In this document: one piece after another, positions 23,827-36,308 of the stretch
How the letters are laid out: the number at the start of each line of letters is the position of its first letter
Numbering within the stretch: position 1 is the first letter of the stretch
NCBI GenBank assembly: GCA_013076295.1
Contig: RQOL01000618.1
Span: 372,001-436,000 of the forward strand
Source: Sanderia malayensis
Taxonomy: Eukaryota; Cnidaria; Scyphozoa; Semaeostomeae; Pelagiidae
Length of the DNA: 64,000 nt
Direction of reading: 5' to 3'
Made by a program: the position numbers and the translations under genes
Notes under the pieces: generated by a model
What the model was told of the DNA's origin: nothing
Seen by the model: only the letters and a program-made list of their open reading frames with translations
Databases searched by the model: none

Positions 23827-24775
23827 TACGTATTTATCTGGTAAGAGATTAATAAATTATAATTGCTTATAAAAAGCTTTTAAATAACAAATTGTAAGTG
23901 CAGTAATTTCCAGTAAAACAACCTCCAAGGTAGGGGCCTTTAGCTATATTGGCCTAAGAAATGCAAAGCAATTTTAGTTCTTTACTACCATTGTCAGTTC
24001 TTTACTTTACTTATTACTATCATATTGTTGTATCTTGGTTTGAATTTAATATCCCATTAAGTAGTTTGCTATCAACTTACCTTTTCTTCAGACAGAATTA
24101 CCCAGCTTCAATCAAGCAGATTTCTTCGTCTTTACAACATAAAAAGAATTTTTTAGGAAAAACAAGCCAAAGCTTTTTCTGAAGATGACGCCACACCATA
24201 TTAGAATTTGGCGCGTAATGAAATTAAGCGTCCCCAGACCCCTGCCATGATTCCTTGCAGAAGAAGCAATCACTAGCCTTATGATTAGTTTTTTATTGAA
24301 AACGTCAAATCCTGTTGTGAGAAAAATCACAATTTTCCATGACATACCCAACACATTTATGGTAATGGAGGCACACTGTTTGTAAAGTGAAATAAAGAAC
24401 ATGTCAAGTATTTTAAAAAGAAAAAATCCATTGGTGATTTTTTCTCCTTTGCCACAGCGTCGCGTCCCTGCCAATATTGGGTTGTTTTGTTGATTATCGC
24501 TCTGCGTTATGGAAAATAGCAAAGGGCAGTAAATGTAGCGAAAAACATCATTTGCTGCAAGACTATGAAAAAGCCTTCATCAAAATATTTTAATAATAGA
24601 AGTCCATAGCCTCCTTTGTCCATTACATTAAATGTACAATAACGATGTAGAAGCTCGGTCTATTGGAAACAGGTGATTGGAGAGGGTATCTAGTCCATTG
24701 TCCTAAATATATTCCAAAAATATATGTTTCCTATATTTTAAATAAAACACATTTAATAAAAACAGTGAAGCTTTA
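23827..24775. other. HORMAD1 upstream region
   Basis: About 950 bases between the HORMAD1 start codon and the stop of the neuropeptide gene, both on the minus strand. A 136-codon open frame at 24112-24522 resembles nothing known and has no supporting signals. Presumably HORMAD1 promoter and 5' UTR lie here. Confidence 0.45.
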
Positions 24776-26124
24776 TCAATAACTGTCAATAACTTCAAAT
24801 AGCTTTTCTTTCTTTTCTTGATCAGACGCTTGTCTGGGACTCACATAAGCTTTGCCTGCTTTATTTATAACTGCTGGAAATTGTAAAAAGAAACATCCCA
24901 CACAAGTTTGGCTGTCAATGGAAAGCATAAAAAGGTCGCAGAAAACTTTCAACAGGCAATATAATCGTGATCCATAACACGAAGCTGCTAATCATAGAAT
25001 CTTAATAATTACCTATCATTTGAGATATTGGAAAGCTTCTCTTGCCATTTCTCTTTATGGACAAAGATAGATCATTTGGATCTCAATCAGCACACTGTAC
25101 AGATTGCAGATGGCAAGCAACATAAAGAGAACTGAAATATGATTCTTTTTATTTATACATAAATTATTAAGTTACGAAAGTGTGAACAAAGGATCAATAA
25201 CAAATTAAGTCGTAAGTGTTCAAAAGCGATAATTGAAATCGCCAATATTTTGGTACAGGCTTCGTTACGATTACCAAAGCCACATCTTTTTCTTTGCAAA
25301 GCGCTGCAAAATAGTAACTTAAATTAGTGATTATTGAAACAACTTCCCTGCAGTACTATTCCCTTACACTTAAACATATGCATATACATATAAGCAATAA
25401 TGGAATATCAATATAATCATAGACTTACATTTGAGTTTGAGGGAGGCCCTCTGAGGTTATTTCTCATTGCTTTTAATGTTTCCAATAGATTATTCAAATA
25501 TTCACTTTTTGCCAAACTTTCTAATTCGCCATTATTGAAGTCAATTTCGTCTTCATATGTCCCATCGTTGCTACTTTTTTTCAGTAAATCATATGACTCA
25601 TCAAATCTTCTATTTTTAGCTACTTGCTCAGATGGGTAACCATTGCGAATAGCCTCTTTTCCATATCTGACATGTGGTGCAACTTCTTTTCCATATCTGA
25701 CATGTGGTGCAACTTCTTTTCCATACCTTACATGTGGCACAGCCTCTTTTCCATACCTGACATGTGGTGCCATCTCCTTTCCATACCTGAGATGAGGTGC
25801 AATTTCCTTTCCATATCTGACATGTGGTGCAATCTCCTTTCCATATCTGACATGTGGCGCAACCTCTTTTCCATATCTGACATGTGGCGCAACTTCTTTT
25901 CCATATCTGACATGTGGCGCAACCTCTTTTCCATATCTGAGGTGGGGAGCGAATCGCTTAGAAGCATCTGTGTTGGACATGACAGCGGACTTTGCTTGAA
26001 ACTGAAATACTTCATTCTGCTCTGCAGCACAGCTGCATAATACTTGAAGCAGTATCAGCATGCATTGCACAATAATGCTAATGGGAAACTTTGAACTCAT
26101 AGTTGATCAAGTTGCTCGATGCTT
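24776..26124 (-). CDS. Multi-copy amidated neuropeptide precursor (APHVRYamide-type)
   Basis: Exons: 26124-25429 (CDS from ATG 26098-26100), 25052-25013, 24873-24776; 810 nt, 269 residues. Signal peptide about 1-26 (hydrophobic SIIVQCMLILLQVLCSC). After KR at 48-49 come ten 10-residue units with consensus VAPHVRYGKE (50-149); V/I/M/F/A vary at position 1 and V/L at position 5. Gly is the amide donor, Lys the basic cut, and Glu the acidic residue cnidarian precursors use as a processing site, so products should be APHVRYamide or, after dipeptide trimming, PHVRYamide. An acidic spacer follows. Splicing at GTAAGT (25428-25423) to the 40-nt exon creates RNGKR, a further amidation-cleavage site, which supports that splice; without it the frame ends four codons later. 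I do not recognise the peptide as a named family. An upstream acceptor at 26125-26126 implies a 5' UTR exon, perhaps 26868-26938. Confidence 0.85.
25654..25953 (-). repeat. Ten 30-bp in-frame repeats coding the peptide
   Basis: Ten exact-length 30-nt units without indels; substitutions are mostly silent or conservative. The repeats produce long open frames in other phases and on the other strand, which are not genes. Confidence 0.95.
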
Positions 26125-28867
26125 CTAAAACAATTAAAAGCAAGTACGGCCATATAATAAAACTACTTATGTAAGACATTAAATGTCAAGAATAATTAAA
26201 GAAAGATAACTAATCAGATAAAACAATATCACACATACATACAATTATGACCAGTAATAAATTCATAGGAATCAAGCTTTTGATGGCAAATTATAGTGCA
26301 TCTCCTTGCAACATGTATAAAATGAGTACCGGGTGAATCGAGCATCCGCTTTTGAATTATCGATATTTTTTAATTAGCAAACATTATAGCATAGAAAAAA
26401 TAAAAGTTATCTTTATTAAAAAGGTAATTAAAGCGTGAAATTTATTCATAATTTGCTCGAATTGTTTGTAGGTTAATAAACGTGCTTGGCTTGAGGAGCA
26501 AAAATGCGAGTAAAGCATTGTTGTTATTTATCTAACAATTAACAATGCATGAAACTCGCAATGAAACAAGGGAATGCATACATGCATTTGTCCAATGTGA
26601 AGAGCAAAGAAAATTTTCACACAATCGGCTTTATCGTTTGTGCATGACCAGTGAAGCATTTTTATTAGTATATTTTGTCAATAGTTCGGGGAAAATGTGT
26701 TTTCCTTAAAAAAATGATGATATTGAGACTGGTATTTGAAGTAATGGCATGGATCAAAGTACGATTGATTATCATTTTATTGAAAACATAAATTGTAAAT
26801 AATACAAAAATTTATTCAGAATATTATCAATAACTAGATAAATTTTGAATACCTTAGTTTGACATACCTTTTCAAATTGGCTACTCTGTATATGATGTCC
26901 CTCTCACTCCAGTCCCAAATGAAATATGAAAAGCTGCTCTAATAAAAAAGTATTTATAGAAAAACATTCATTAATATTAATAAGAAAATTAAATTAGTTC
27001 TATTAGCCAAAACAGGGGGATTTGATGAGTATAATAAGATAATAAAAGATATGAATCTATGAGCTATGTTGTATTTTCTTTAATCTAATTGGCAACAGCT
27101 AGCCATTCCAAGTAATACCGTCACTTATGGACTCTATGGTAATCTAGAAATTTTAGAGTTAGCAAACTTTGTGCAGAAGTAAGACATTGCTACAAATGTA
27201 TTCCTAATATACTAACAGTCTTTTTTCATGTGGTTACTTTCTATAATTGTGAACAGAGTTTAATTAACGGCTTAAGTATAATCCAAGAAAACTTCTAAAT
27301 TCTTCACAACTCAACTACTTTTGAATTATAAAAATTAGTATTTGAAGAAGGACAAAGATTCTTGATGTTTGTGTTTTCCACGTGGTCTAAAATTAGGGAT
27401 GATTTTAATCATATTAAGAATTTTAAGATTAAATAGTCAATAGCACGGAGATTGCTAACAAATCCATTGGTTAAAGAATCATCTTTTCGATTGCAATTGC
27501 AAACACGGTTGCTATTCTTGCAAAGCCACATTGGTCTTTTAACTAAAAATGAAATGCTTCTTAGTCTCAGGTGGAGCCAAAATGATTTTCTTTAATCCTC
27601 AGGAGTGCTTCCAAAGTGTGTTTATTGAAGGTAAATTTTGAATCACTAATTAAAAAGTTAAAGCAGTCAACCAACTAACGTTAAGCGTGCCTTACTTTTG
27701 CACCTTGCTAATTTGAAAGTCAAGAAAAGTTGTAAAGCTGACATTGCGCAGTTGAAGTGGCTTCCAATATCAATCGACTTGAATTATATCTTAATCAAAG
27801 ACAAATTATCAACATTTTTAAACTCGAATGCAGCTAAAAAAGGCGAGAGATCTAACAAATAAAAAAAGGCAAGAGTCAGGAAATATTTTCAGCAACAACC
27901 AGTTGACTGGCAATGTTGTGTTTATTTTGCTATGATAAACGTTAACCACTTCTATAACTTAAGCAACGAGAACAAGGAATTTTGTAGAGCTGTTATGTAA
28001 TGAATGCCAAACATTCGCAAAAAATAAGCGATGAGCAACAACGACGAAGACTAAAAGATATGAAAATAAAATTTAATTGAGAACAACTTAAAAGTTGTGT
28101 TCAAACCAAAAATTTTTCCATAGCTACAGCTGTCAATATTGAAATCAGTTAAAACAATAAGAAACATCTTCCTCGACATATGTTAAGAAAATATGAGCAC
28201 TTGATGAGTTGACATGTGCTGTTACTGCAATAAACCTATTCATAACTTTTTTATTTCTTTTTCTTTTATGATAAAATTCGCTTGATTGATCACGTAGCTA
28301 GTCAGATGTAATGTTACTGAGCGTCATCAACAGCGCACCATGCTGAATTATTGTTATTTATTGGGTTATTTATTCAATTCCAAATTATCTTCATTATCCA
28401 TTATTGGCCAGTTCTTAAGTACATACTTCTAATGATCTAATTTTTCATCTTTTCTTATAAAACAATTTCGCACAGTTATTGGCACAGACAGCACACAGAG
28501 CTGCAAATTAAACTCAGTTTACTCCAAGGAATATACTTTTTAAGTCTATTTTTATGAAATCATTCATGCGAGGTAACTGCGGAGAAGAAAAAAGAAAGAG
28601 TATGAATATACTTTTGACTCTTGCGGGATCGTAAACGATTAACGAGCTCTTCCCGTTCACGGATATTCCGTTGTTCACTCAGGAAGGGAAGTTGCTTCTA
28701 GAGCAGACAGAAAACCTTTTGTCAAAATCCAGCGTCCAGCCAATTTAATACAATCGGCATGAACCATGGACGTAATGCTAAAGAGAATAAAAGAATATGT
28801 TTTAGGAAATGTTATTCAAAGATTTTCCATATTCTTCATGTTTGCATTCATCAGCTGTTTCCCTTAA
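26125..28867. other. Intergenic, with a candidate 5' UTR exon
   Basis: On the minus strand an exon-like block 26938-26868 is bounded by TTTTTATTAG and GTATGT and could be the untranslated first exon of the neuropeptide gene. The remaining 2 kb is AT-rich with no frame, repeat or RNA gene recognised. Confidence 0.4.
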
Positions 28868-29025
28868 TCAAAAACACCTTTGGGAAGGGAGACAGCTGAT
28901 ATATACTGCGGATTTGCCAGATCCTGTGGCCTGCAATACAAGCAGAGGCACATCCCTTCCATCAAGCAATTTGGCGATGGCTTCAATCTGATGGTTTCTT
29001 AGGGCATCAAAACGAAAATATTTTC
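28868..29025 (-). pseudogene. RecQ-type DEAD/DEAH helicase fragment
   Basis: About 50 residues read on the minus strand as RNHQIEAIAKLLDGRDVPLL followed by QATGSGKSAVY: a Q-motif-like stretch and Walker A of RecQ/DEAD helicases. A stop follows soon after, and no downstream helicase motifs were found. Such RecQ-like fragments are common in cnidarian repeats. It is a remnant, not a functional gene. Confidence 0.7.
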
Positions 29026-30236
29026 AATTCAACTTCTATAGAATCACTCTGCAATACCACCATTTCAAAACCTTTCATTTAGTCTGCCGGAAAACCTATT
29101 GTTTAATAGCAGCATTGATTGGTGCCGCACCGGACAGAATCTTGCCGGCAACAATGGAAAAGTATCGTCCCTCGACAACAGCCCGAAAAAATATTTAAGA
29201 GGCTGCGCGTACTTCGCGTATGTCCCGCGCCTTACGGGAATCCTGCTTTTGCGGGACATTTAAGCTTTCAGCTGCTGATTTTAGATGGCTGCATGTTTTT
29301 TTATAAGAAACCTCCTGACTCAAGGCCTGGTAGTAAAAGTTTCTTAATTTTTAGCCATATTTTAGTTCTAACAGTTTGTTAAAAGTTTCTTAATTTAATA
29401 AAAAAGGTTTCAGTGAAAACGAAGAAAAAAACGTGGATGTAGCAAAGTATTAGTATTATAACAAAGAAAAATCGTCAATGCGAAAAATTGTCAACTGAAG
29501 CGCGATTATCAAGCCCTTTTTGAAAATCTAGCGTTTACAAAATATATCTGGACTGTTGTGGATCGCAATCCAACTCTCTGTTTCTCTTACTATGGGTTAA
29601 GGAAACCACACAAAGAAGTACGCAGTGATTATCGTTTTCTCATAATTTTTCAACGCAACTCCAAAACAACTTCAATGCAACTGAATAAATCTAATCTAAT
29701 CCAGCAATATGTTTGTATCCGTTGACCTAGATATATTAGATATAGACCCATTCTGAAAATTACCCCCAACGGCTATTTTTAGACAGTGTTACTAGAGCCC
29801 AATCCCCAAAACAAATTTCATATAACTGAGCTGTTGAATGATGAAAAGGCATGTGATGCGGACAGTTTTTAGTCAGTTTCCACAGCTGGAAATCATAAAA
29901 TGGTATTTCTTGTCCAAAAGTGACCAAAATCTATTTATAAATCAGAATACTAGTGCCCAGTCCCCAAAAATTAAAAATAGCGGAAGTAAGTCCCAGGTCC
30001 CAGGATGATTTAAAGATACTTAATTAGGAAAGTGGTTGCGAGCTCTATGAAATAAATTCATAGAATAGTATTCCAGTTAAAGACAATTTTTTGAAAATCT
30101 TCAAAAACTAAGTTGTATGTATTTAAAAAAACCAAACGTTTTTTTTAAATGTTAAACATATTATTAAAGTTTTATTGAATTCTTATTCTTGTTATACTCA
30201 TTTTCGTAGCTTTAGTGGCCCTTAGGGGTCAGGGAG
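29026..30236. other. Repeat-derived spacer
   Basis: Contains the AAAGTTTCTTAA repeat phrases at 29325-29400, also seen at 15.4-15.7 kb. Otherwise AT-rich, with no gene recognised. Confidence 0.4.
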
Positions 30237-30690
30237 TCAAGGGCTCTGGTCGCGAAGGAGTGGGCCTTCGTACGGATTTGGCCCACTAGTCAAATTTCCA
30301 TTGCCAAATAACCTTTCGATGGAGACTCTAGCTTTGGAGAGACAATGATTGAATCTTCGCTGCTTGCAATCCATGTCATTTGAAAAAGGAAATGGCTTCA
30401 GTAGCCAATCTAATGGTGGATATGCAGAGTCACCGATAATGTATCGAGAACCTGGATATCCTGCAGACATTGACAAAATTTCAAGTTTCCATCACAGATT
30501 CCCTGACAGTCAATGCTACAACGCTACGCTGCTTTCTATCAAAAAATTCAACAGTGCTCTTATTGGGTGCCATGTTTTTAACATGAGTACCATCTATAGC
30601 TGCAAAGACATCAGGCAATATGGACCATCGTTTAGAACTATTTACACTTTGAACAAATTGTTCATCTGTTTGAGGCCATCATCTCACAAT
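30237..30690 (-). pseudogene. PIF/Harbinger transposase remnant (DDE_Tnp_4)
   Basis: Minus strand shows AAIDGTHVKNMAPNKST, then after a frame change SAGYPGSRYIIGDSAYPPLD and FNHCLSKARVSIERLFGN. These are the DDE_Tnp_4 landmarks: the first catalytic Asp in IDGTH, GDSAYP, and the terminal ERLFG. At least one in-frame stop and frame changes break it, and the N-terminal third was not found. Confidence 0.8.
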
Positions 30691-32105
30691 TGACTTACGG
30701 TTTCAAGAAACTATTGCTGTTATGGTTTTTATGTTGGACTTGCTTTTGCCGTATTATGGCTGCCTTGGACATGCCAGAAATTCAGGTTTATTCATTGTCG
30801 GCGTCAGGCCAGTCACCTTCAGGCCCAGATTCTCGGTGAGATTGTTCCATCTATTTTCGCGTTTTTGTTCTCTTAGCTATATAATAATAATGGTAATAAT
30901 AATGGTTATTTACCCACTGTTTCTACAGCAACACAAATTTGTTTGCTGTTAAAAGGACCAACCCGGACACTGCATTGTTACATTTTGAGTTATTCTCGTG
31001 ATTTGCGAGGCTCACGATAAGTGTCTATCAGCAAATAGAGAGGTGGGTGGGTTTGTTTTGCGTTGCTTTGTTTCCTTGTTTTGCGTATTAATGCATAACT
31101 AATCTTACTATTATAAAATTGTTATGTTGTTTTAGCCTCGTATTGATTTATAGAGTTTTGTTATATTAGCCTCGTTTTCAGATCGAAAGATCAGAAGAGC
31201 TGATTGCTCAGCAGGAAGGAATTTATCTTTGTTCTACACTTATGCTTCAGACTTCAGTGTCAATTGTTGCCTGCGAGGCATTTGCACTGTCTTATAAGAG
31301 CGGGCTCCGACGTAAAGTACACAAGCTCTGCTTGTCTTGTAATTGGCTAGCCTAATCTGGTGAGAGCTCTTATTGGTTTATTGTGCTTGTCACATTTCAT
31401 CAAACTGATATCAATTACAAGTATCGTCGCACTGCTTTGCATTCACGATTGGTGCCCCATTAAAACAACTTAGCTTGCCTTTGGCAAGTCATCAAGGTTC
31501 TCTTGGCATTGCTCTGTTAATTGAAAACGAAGAGGCCCTAAGACGCCATTTTTATTTATTTGATGCCATTCAGCATCTTATATATTCTCATATTCGATAT
31601 TCCATTCATCATCGGATTTGACTGTGTGCTAATAAAATGCGAATATCTCAGGAAGTATATGTATGAAAATTTAGGAATTGGCCTGCACTGGCTTTGATGG
31701 CCGGATTTGCATGGAAGATTGAGTATGCAGATGTTAAGAGACAAGTCCCTCAAACGAGCGAGCAAAAACGAGCGAGGCACAGGGACGCTATGTAGTGAGT
31801 CTAAGCGCGGAACATGAACACGAAAAATAAAGTAAAATTAGTGTATCCTCAGATTTGGTGCATTCGGGGATATACCTCAGATTAGCACCGACATACACAC
31901 ACAACGGTAATTATGAATGTGACATCTCCATAAAACAAGGCCAATAATATAATCCCCTTTCAATAACACAAGAATCTGCCATTACTAATAATGCATTACC
32001 AGGTTGTTGAGGTGTAAAAATGCATTAAAAGGTATACGAAATTCTGTCAAAAGGGTCTTTCAAAATTTAGGCCTACACAAATATAAAAATTAGAAATGAT
32101 TCACA
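30691..32105. other. Intergenic, nothing recognised
   Basis: No coding, RNA or repeat structure recognised beyond short AT-rich runs. Confidence 0.4.
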
Positions 32106-32109
32106 AATT

Positions 32110-32660
32110 TTTTTTAAACTATTACTCATCAACTGTTTGGAGAATCTATTACTCTTTTCATAATAACTACAAACATAATCTGAAAGCTCTTTGTATTTCT
32201 GGAGATATTTGAATTTAATTAACATACAGTCGAATCCGATGCTGAATGGCACATTCTGTTCAAACCGGACGTTCCATTCAGCATTAGATTCGATAAAACC
32301 TTATTAAAACATGCAAACATTCGACCAAAACATTTGCAATAAAGCAAATATTTTCCGCTAAGAACTATATATTTGACTTTTCGATTTTCTATGTTAATTA
32401 TCTGAGTTTTCATGGATTTAAAACGTATTAAAACATTAGAAACTTGTAAAAACAGTGCCCTGAACAAATGGAAAGATTTAAGCCCACAACAACATAAAAA
32501 ATGACAATGAATTAGAAAATATTTTCAAACCATTAATTCTTCAGTCTTTGAAAAATGTATTACTCTCATCATAGCTGCAAACATTTTGTAAAAACTCCAT
32601 ATGCTTGCTGAGATATTGACATTTTATTGGCACACCACAGTCGAATCCAATGCTGAGTTA
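32110..32660. repeat. Two diverged direct repeats ending CAGTCGAATCC
   Basis: Blocks near 32110-32250 and 32525-32660 share order and wording: CATCAACTGTTTGG / TTCTTCAGTCTTTG, TATTACTCT, CTGGAGATATTTG / CTGAGATATTGAC, and finally CAGTCGAATCCGATGCTGA / CAGTCGAATCCAATGCTGA. An old duplication about 415 bases apart. Confidence 0.6.
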
Positions 32661-32706
32661 GACTTATCACATTGCGTCTCTGTGTTTTTGCTCATTCCTT
32701 CGCTCC

Positions 32707-34108
32707 ACCAACAGGGTGAGCACGAAATCCCACCCATTGCAGGGAGGTGATGCGAGCCTCCTGCGCAGCACTCTCGTATTCTTGCCATCGGTTATCGGAT
32801 TGTAAGATTGACGATCATGAAAACTTATCGGAATTCGAAAGAGTTTCGTGTTTCGTCTCACATCTCATGTTTCCTTTCCGTAATCTGTTGTAATGGCTGA
32901 ATTTTGAACTTTGAAAGTAAAATCAAAACGTTCCAAGAATTTACTTTAGTTCTAAGTCAAACTATTCGTAATTTCATTGAGGACTACATGTATTGCATGC
33001 TGGAGACAGTATTTATTTGTTCAGTGTATAACAGTACTTCAGGTCAATGTTTGTCAGTCGCAGAAACGTAGGCCCAAAAATATTACTCTGAAATATTAGA
33101 ATGAATCGTCGGATCGACTTCCTTTTTATAAGGAAGTACTTAATTTTATAAGAAAATAGTATCGAATCGTCAAAGTTATTCAAGAGTTGAAAAAATTCAG
33201 TACTGGATTTCTGAAACCATGAAAGCTTAAAACTACACTGGGGTTCCAATAGTATTGCAACGCCTGATAAAAAATGGCGTCTAGAAGTGGCCAGGCCTGA
33301 GCAAGGAAATTTACATAAAAATATATAAATACCAAACGGGTTTCAATAGCGAATTTCTTTAGCAGAAGTATACTCAAAATTTCACAAATTTTCAAATGAA
33401 AACACAATTTAAACTATATCATATTGTTTTGCAATAATATTAAAAGAAAACTGCGAAGAGGTCCCTTAAAAAATGTTTACGAAAATTTTTCGAAGTGGAG
33501 AAATTAAAACGCCAATAATTATAATTTCTTTCACTCAAAGCCACGCAAATTCTCTCTCGACGCCATTTTTTATCAGGTGTTGCAATACTTTTGGAACCCC
33601 AGTGTATGAAACTTAAAATTGGAAGAAGAATTTGCCGTAATAGAAAATTGATTAAGGAAAATAATAATCAGAATATCTACCCAGATTGGTGTAATTCTAA
33701 TAAATAAATTCTCAATAATGTATTTGTATTGATCTAGTGTAACTTAATGAATAATATTCATATGCAATAGGTCCCTTGAAATTCACCAGTTAGGTCGAAA
33801 CTTTGGCTGCCGTTTTCAAAACACTGAATTTTGCCATAATTTCTTACTGCATCAATGATTAAACTACAAAATTGATTAAACTTCCCTGAAGTGAAAAACT
33901 GTTCTCACGGGCTTTCATGTTTTGCCAGTGACTCGATAAATATCATGACAGGACAGGACATTTCTTTTCTACGAAAAGCAACCGAGCGAGTGGTTCCGAC
34001 GATCTCTACATAATTCGTTCGTTTGTTCGTTACTCGGTGCATGTTGAATGCGCAGGAGGCTCGCAACACCTCACTGCAATGGGTGGGATTTCGTGCTCAC
34101 CCACCAAC
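32707..34108. mobile_element. Region bounded by 60-bp inverted repeats
   Basis: The arm 32707-32767 (from CCAACAGGGTGAGCACGAA to CCTCCTGCGCA) recurs inverted at 34049-34108 with few mismatches. The arms may be the ends of a 1.4-kb element or two opposite insertions. No transposase is seen between them, and a separate MITE (33236-33604) sits inside. Confidence 0.55.
33236..33604. mobile_element. Tc1/mariner-type MITE with 46-bp TIRs
   Basis: Ends CACTGGGGTTCCAATAGTAT and its inverse (ATACTTTTGGAACCCCAGTG) pair over about 46 bases as far as GATAAAAAATGGCGTC. TA flanks both sides (33234-33235, 33605-33606). 369 bp, non-coding. Confidence 0.88.
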
Positions 34109-34444
34109 AGGGACTTATCCAATGATATAAAGCGCCGAAGGCGCTAGATGCATGACTCGCGTCGAAGCAGTGAAGCCAGATAAAAATTGGCAGCCATTTT
34201 AAAGAGGAGCAAAAGGCTGATGTTGGTCAGCAAGTCAATGCAGAAACACTACAGTTAAATGTTCGTTCTGGGGAAAATAATGGTGAAATAAGTTGATATA
34301 TACAGAGACACAGGAGCCAATAAAGGGCAAGGGGGCGGCAAAAATTCAGAAAGGACTTCTTCAGTGGCTAGATCGGCGTATACGTGCGCCGTACGAGAAC
34401 AAGCAGCCAATTAAAACAAACAGCCTTCGCAGCGCCCAAACAAA

Positions 34445-35222
34445 ACAATGAATAAGATACAGTAATAAATTATATGCTCTCTCACGTATTGTTCCATTTC
34501 TAGATCAAAGTAAATTAAGGTTTTTAATGCGAGTTTTTATAAACAGCCACTTTCAATATTGTCCCCTTGTTTGGATGTTCCACAGCCGTAAACTACATCA
34601 GAAAATTAATAAAATCCAAGAGAGAGCACTGAGAATTGCCTTCCAGGATTTTGAATCCAGTTTTGAGGGCTTACTTGAAAAGGATAGATCCATAGCTGTG
34701 CATCAGAAAACCTTACAATTTTTGATGACCGAAATGTACAAGACTAAAAATGATTTAAATCCAGTGTTTATGAAAGAGATCTTTTGTGAAAATGACAATC
34801 ACTATAATCTGAGAAATGGGAATGAATTTTCTGTTCCCAGAATTAGAACAGTAAAATATGGCTCGGAATCAATTCGTTTTAGAGGCCCGAAAGCCTGGGC
34901 TACTGTTCCTTAGATTATTAAATGTTCCAGATCTTTAAAAGAATTCAAAAACGAAATAAAATTTTGGTCTTGTGAAACCTGCCACTGCCGATTGTGCCAA
35001 ATTTTTGTTCAAAATCTGGGCTTCATTTAAAATCACATTAACATTTGTAACATTTGTATCTAATCTCTTATTAACATTGTGTAAATTGAATCTTTTTATT
35101 TGTAATTTGTATTTTGTATTATGAAATCTTAAATATCAGTAGTTGGCCTAAATTAGCTTTAGCATAGCTATATATCCAGCCAACTTTTAAATAAATTAGT
35201 AATAATAATAATAATAATAATA
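34445..35222 (+). mobile_element. 5'-truncated LINE, 3' end of reverse-transcriptase ORF
   Basis: A frame through 34913 reads MRVFINSHFQYCPLVWMF, RKLHQKINKIQERALRI, YNLRNGNEFSVPRI and FRGPKAWATVP, the C-terminal signature downstream of the RT domain in CR1/L2-like non-LTR retrotransposons common in cnidarians. It ends in a stop, about 285 bases of 3' UTR and an (AAT)n tail at 35198-35222. The catalytic RT core is absent, so the copy is dead on arrival. Confidence 0.82.
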
Positions 35223-36308
35223 AGGGTATATTTATTACAGGCACGATAAGCATCCGCCTCCATATTTTACATGCTTTTAGTCCCAATTTTTCATTTTCCA
35301 TAGCAGCACTCATTTTAACAATGTTAACAACTCGTTTTAGGGAGTATATGTTGAACTATTTTTTTTTCGTTTTTCATTTTGAAAAACAGGTCTTGATAGC
35401 GAAATCTGAAAGAAATTGTACAGGTATACACAGGTCCACAAAGTTAGCCATAACTTTGGTATTGAATTGGATTCAAGATCTTCAGCATCAGCAACGGGGC
35501 AGACCAATCAACGATCATCTTTTACGGGTGCTAAGAACTGGCACTGGAACACCCCTAAAGCTTAAATTTATGAACAGAACCAATCAACAAGCATCTTTAC
35601 AGGTGCTCATTGCTAAGCTACAACCACAGGGCTACAACGTATACAAACTGCCATTTCTCTAAATATTGAACTGAATAACAGTGCATAAATTTATCGGGGC
35701 AACATTTGTTGAGGGCCTGTTTGACATTTTATCCACAGTTGACAAGAATATTTCAAGACTTGCTTTTTGTGTTACATATTACTGTTTGTTTATTTTCCTG
35801 GATATATTTTTGGGTGCTCAAGCACCTAGAGCACCCCCTAGATCCGCGCCTGTACTTGCACCGTCAGAATTCTTCTTTGATCCAAATAAAGCTTGACAAT
35901 TTATGTGATAAGATATCATTTTTATTACACCCACACTAATCTTTTCAACCTTCACAGGTGCGCCAGACATCACACAATCATCAAGTGAGTCAACTTGTAC
36001 TTTGGCAACATATATATATATATTCGTATAACACAACACTACACAAAACATCGCATAATAAATGTCGCACGTTGTAACGACAAAAAACATACGGTCCAAC
36101 GGTACTGTTTGCTTGAGACACTCAGACCTAAACTATACAGAAACACGTACCCATGCACAGAGATTAACCCATACATTGTATAAATAGAGAGTATATAGGA
36201 TAATAATTATTGTCTAATTAGAGACAACAGATCAAATGTTACACTTAAAACAAAAAAAACAGTTTCATATTATTTATTGTCACCTTACGCCAGTATAAGT
36301 GCATATGT
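35223..36308. other. Intergenic, unassigned open frame
   Basis: A 113-codon plus frame at 35321-35662 has a plausible composition but no recognised family or splice context. The rest is AT-rich and contains 3' flank of the GPCR gene. Confidence 0.3.

Noticed and set aside
24112..24522. 136-codon minus frame between HORMAD1 and the neuropeptide gene
   Set aside because: No similarity, no splice context, no codon pattern; probably chance in upstream DNA.
25654..25953. Regular 30-bp repeats that might be taken for a CRISPR array
   Set aside because: Units are directly adjacent, without spacers, and in frame inside a signal-peptide protein of an animal genome.
25624..26040. 138-codon plus-strand frame with repeated SISDMW units
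   Set aside because: It is the antisense shadow of the 30-bp neuropeptide repeats; repeats without indels keep all frames open.
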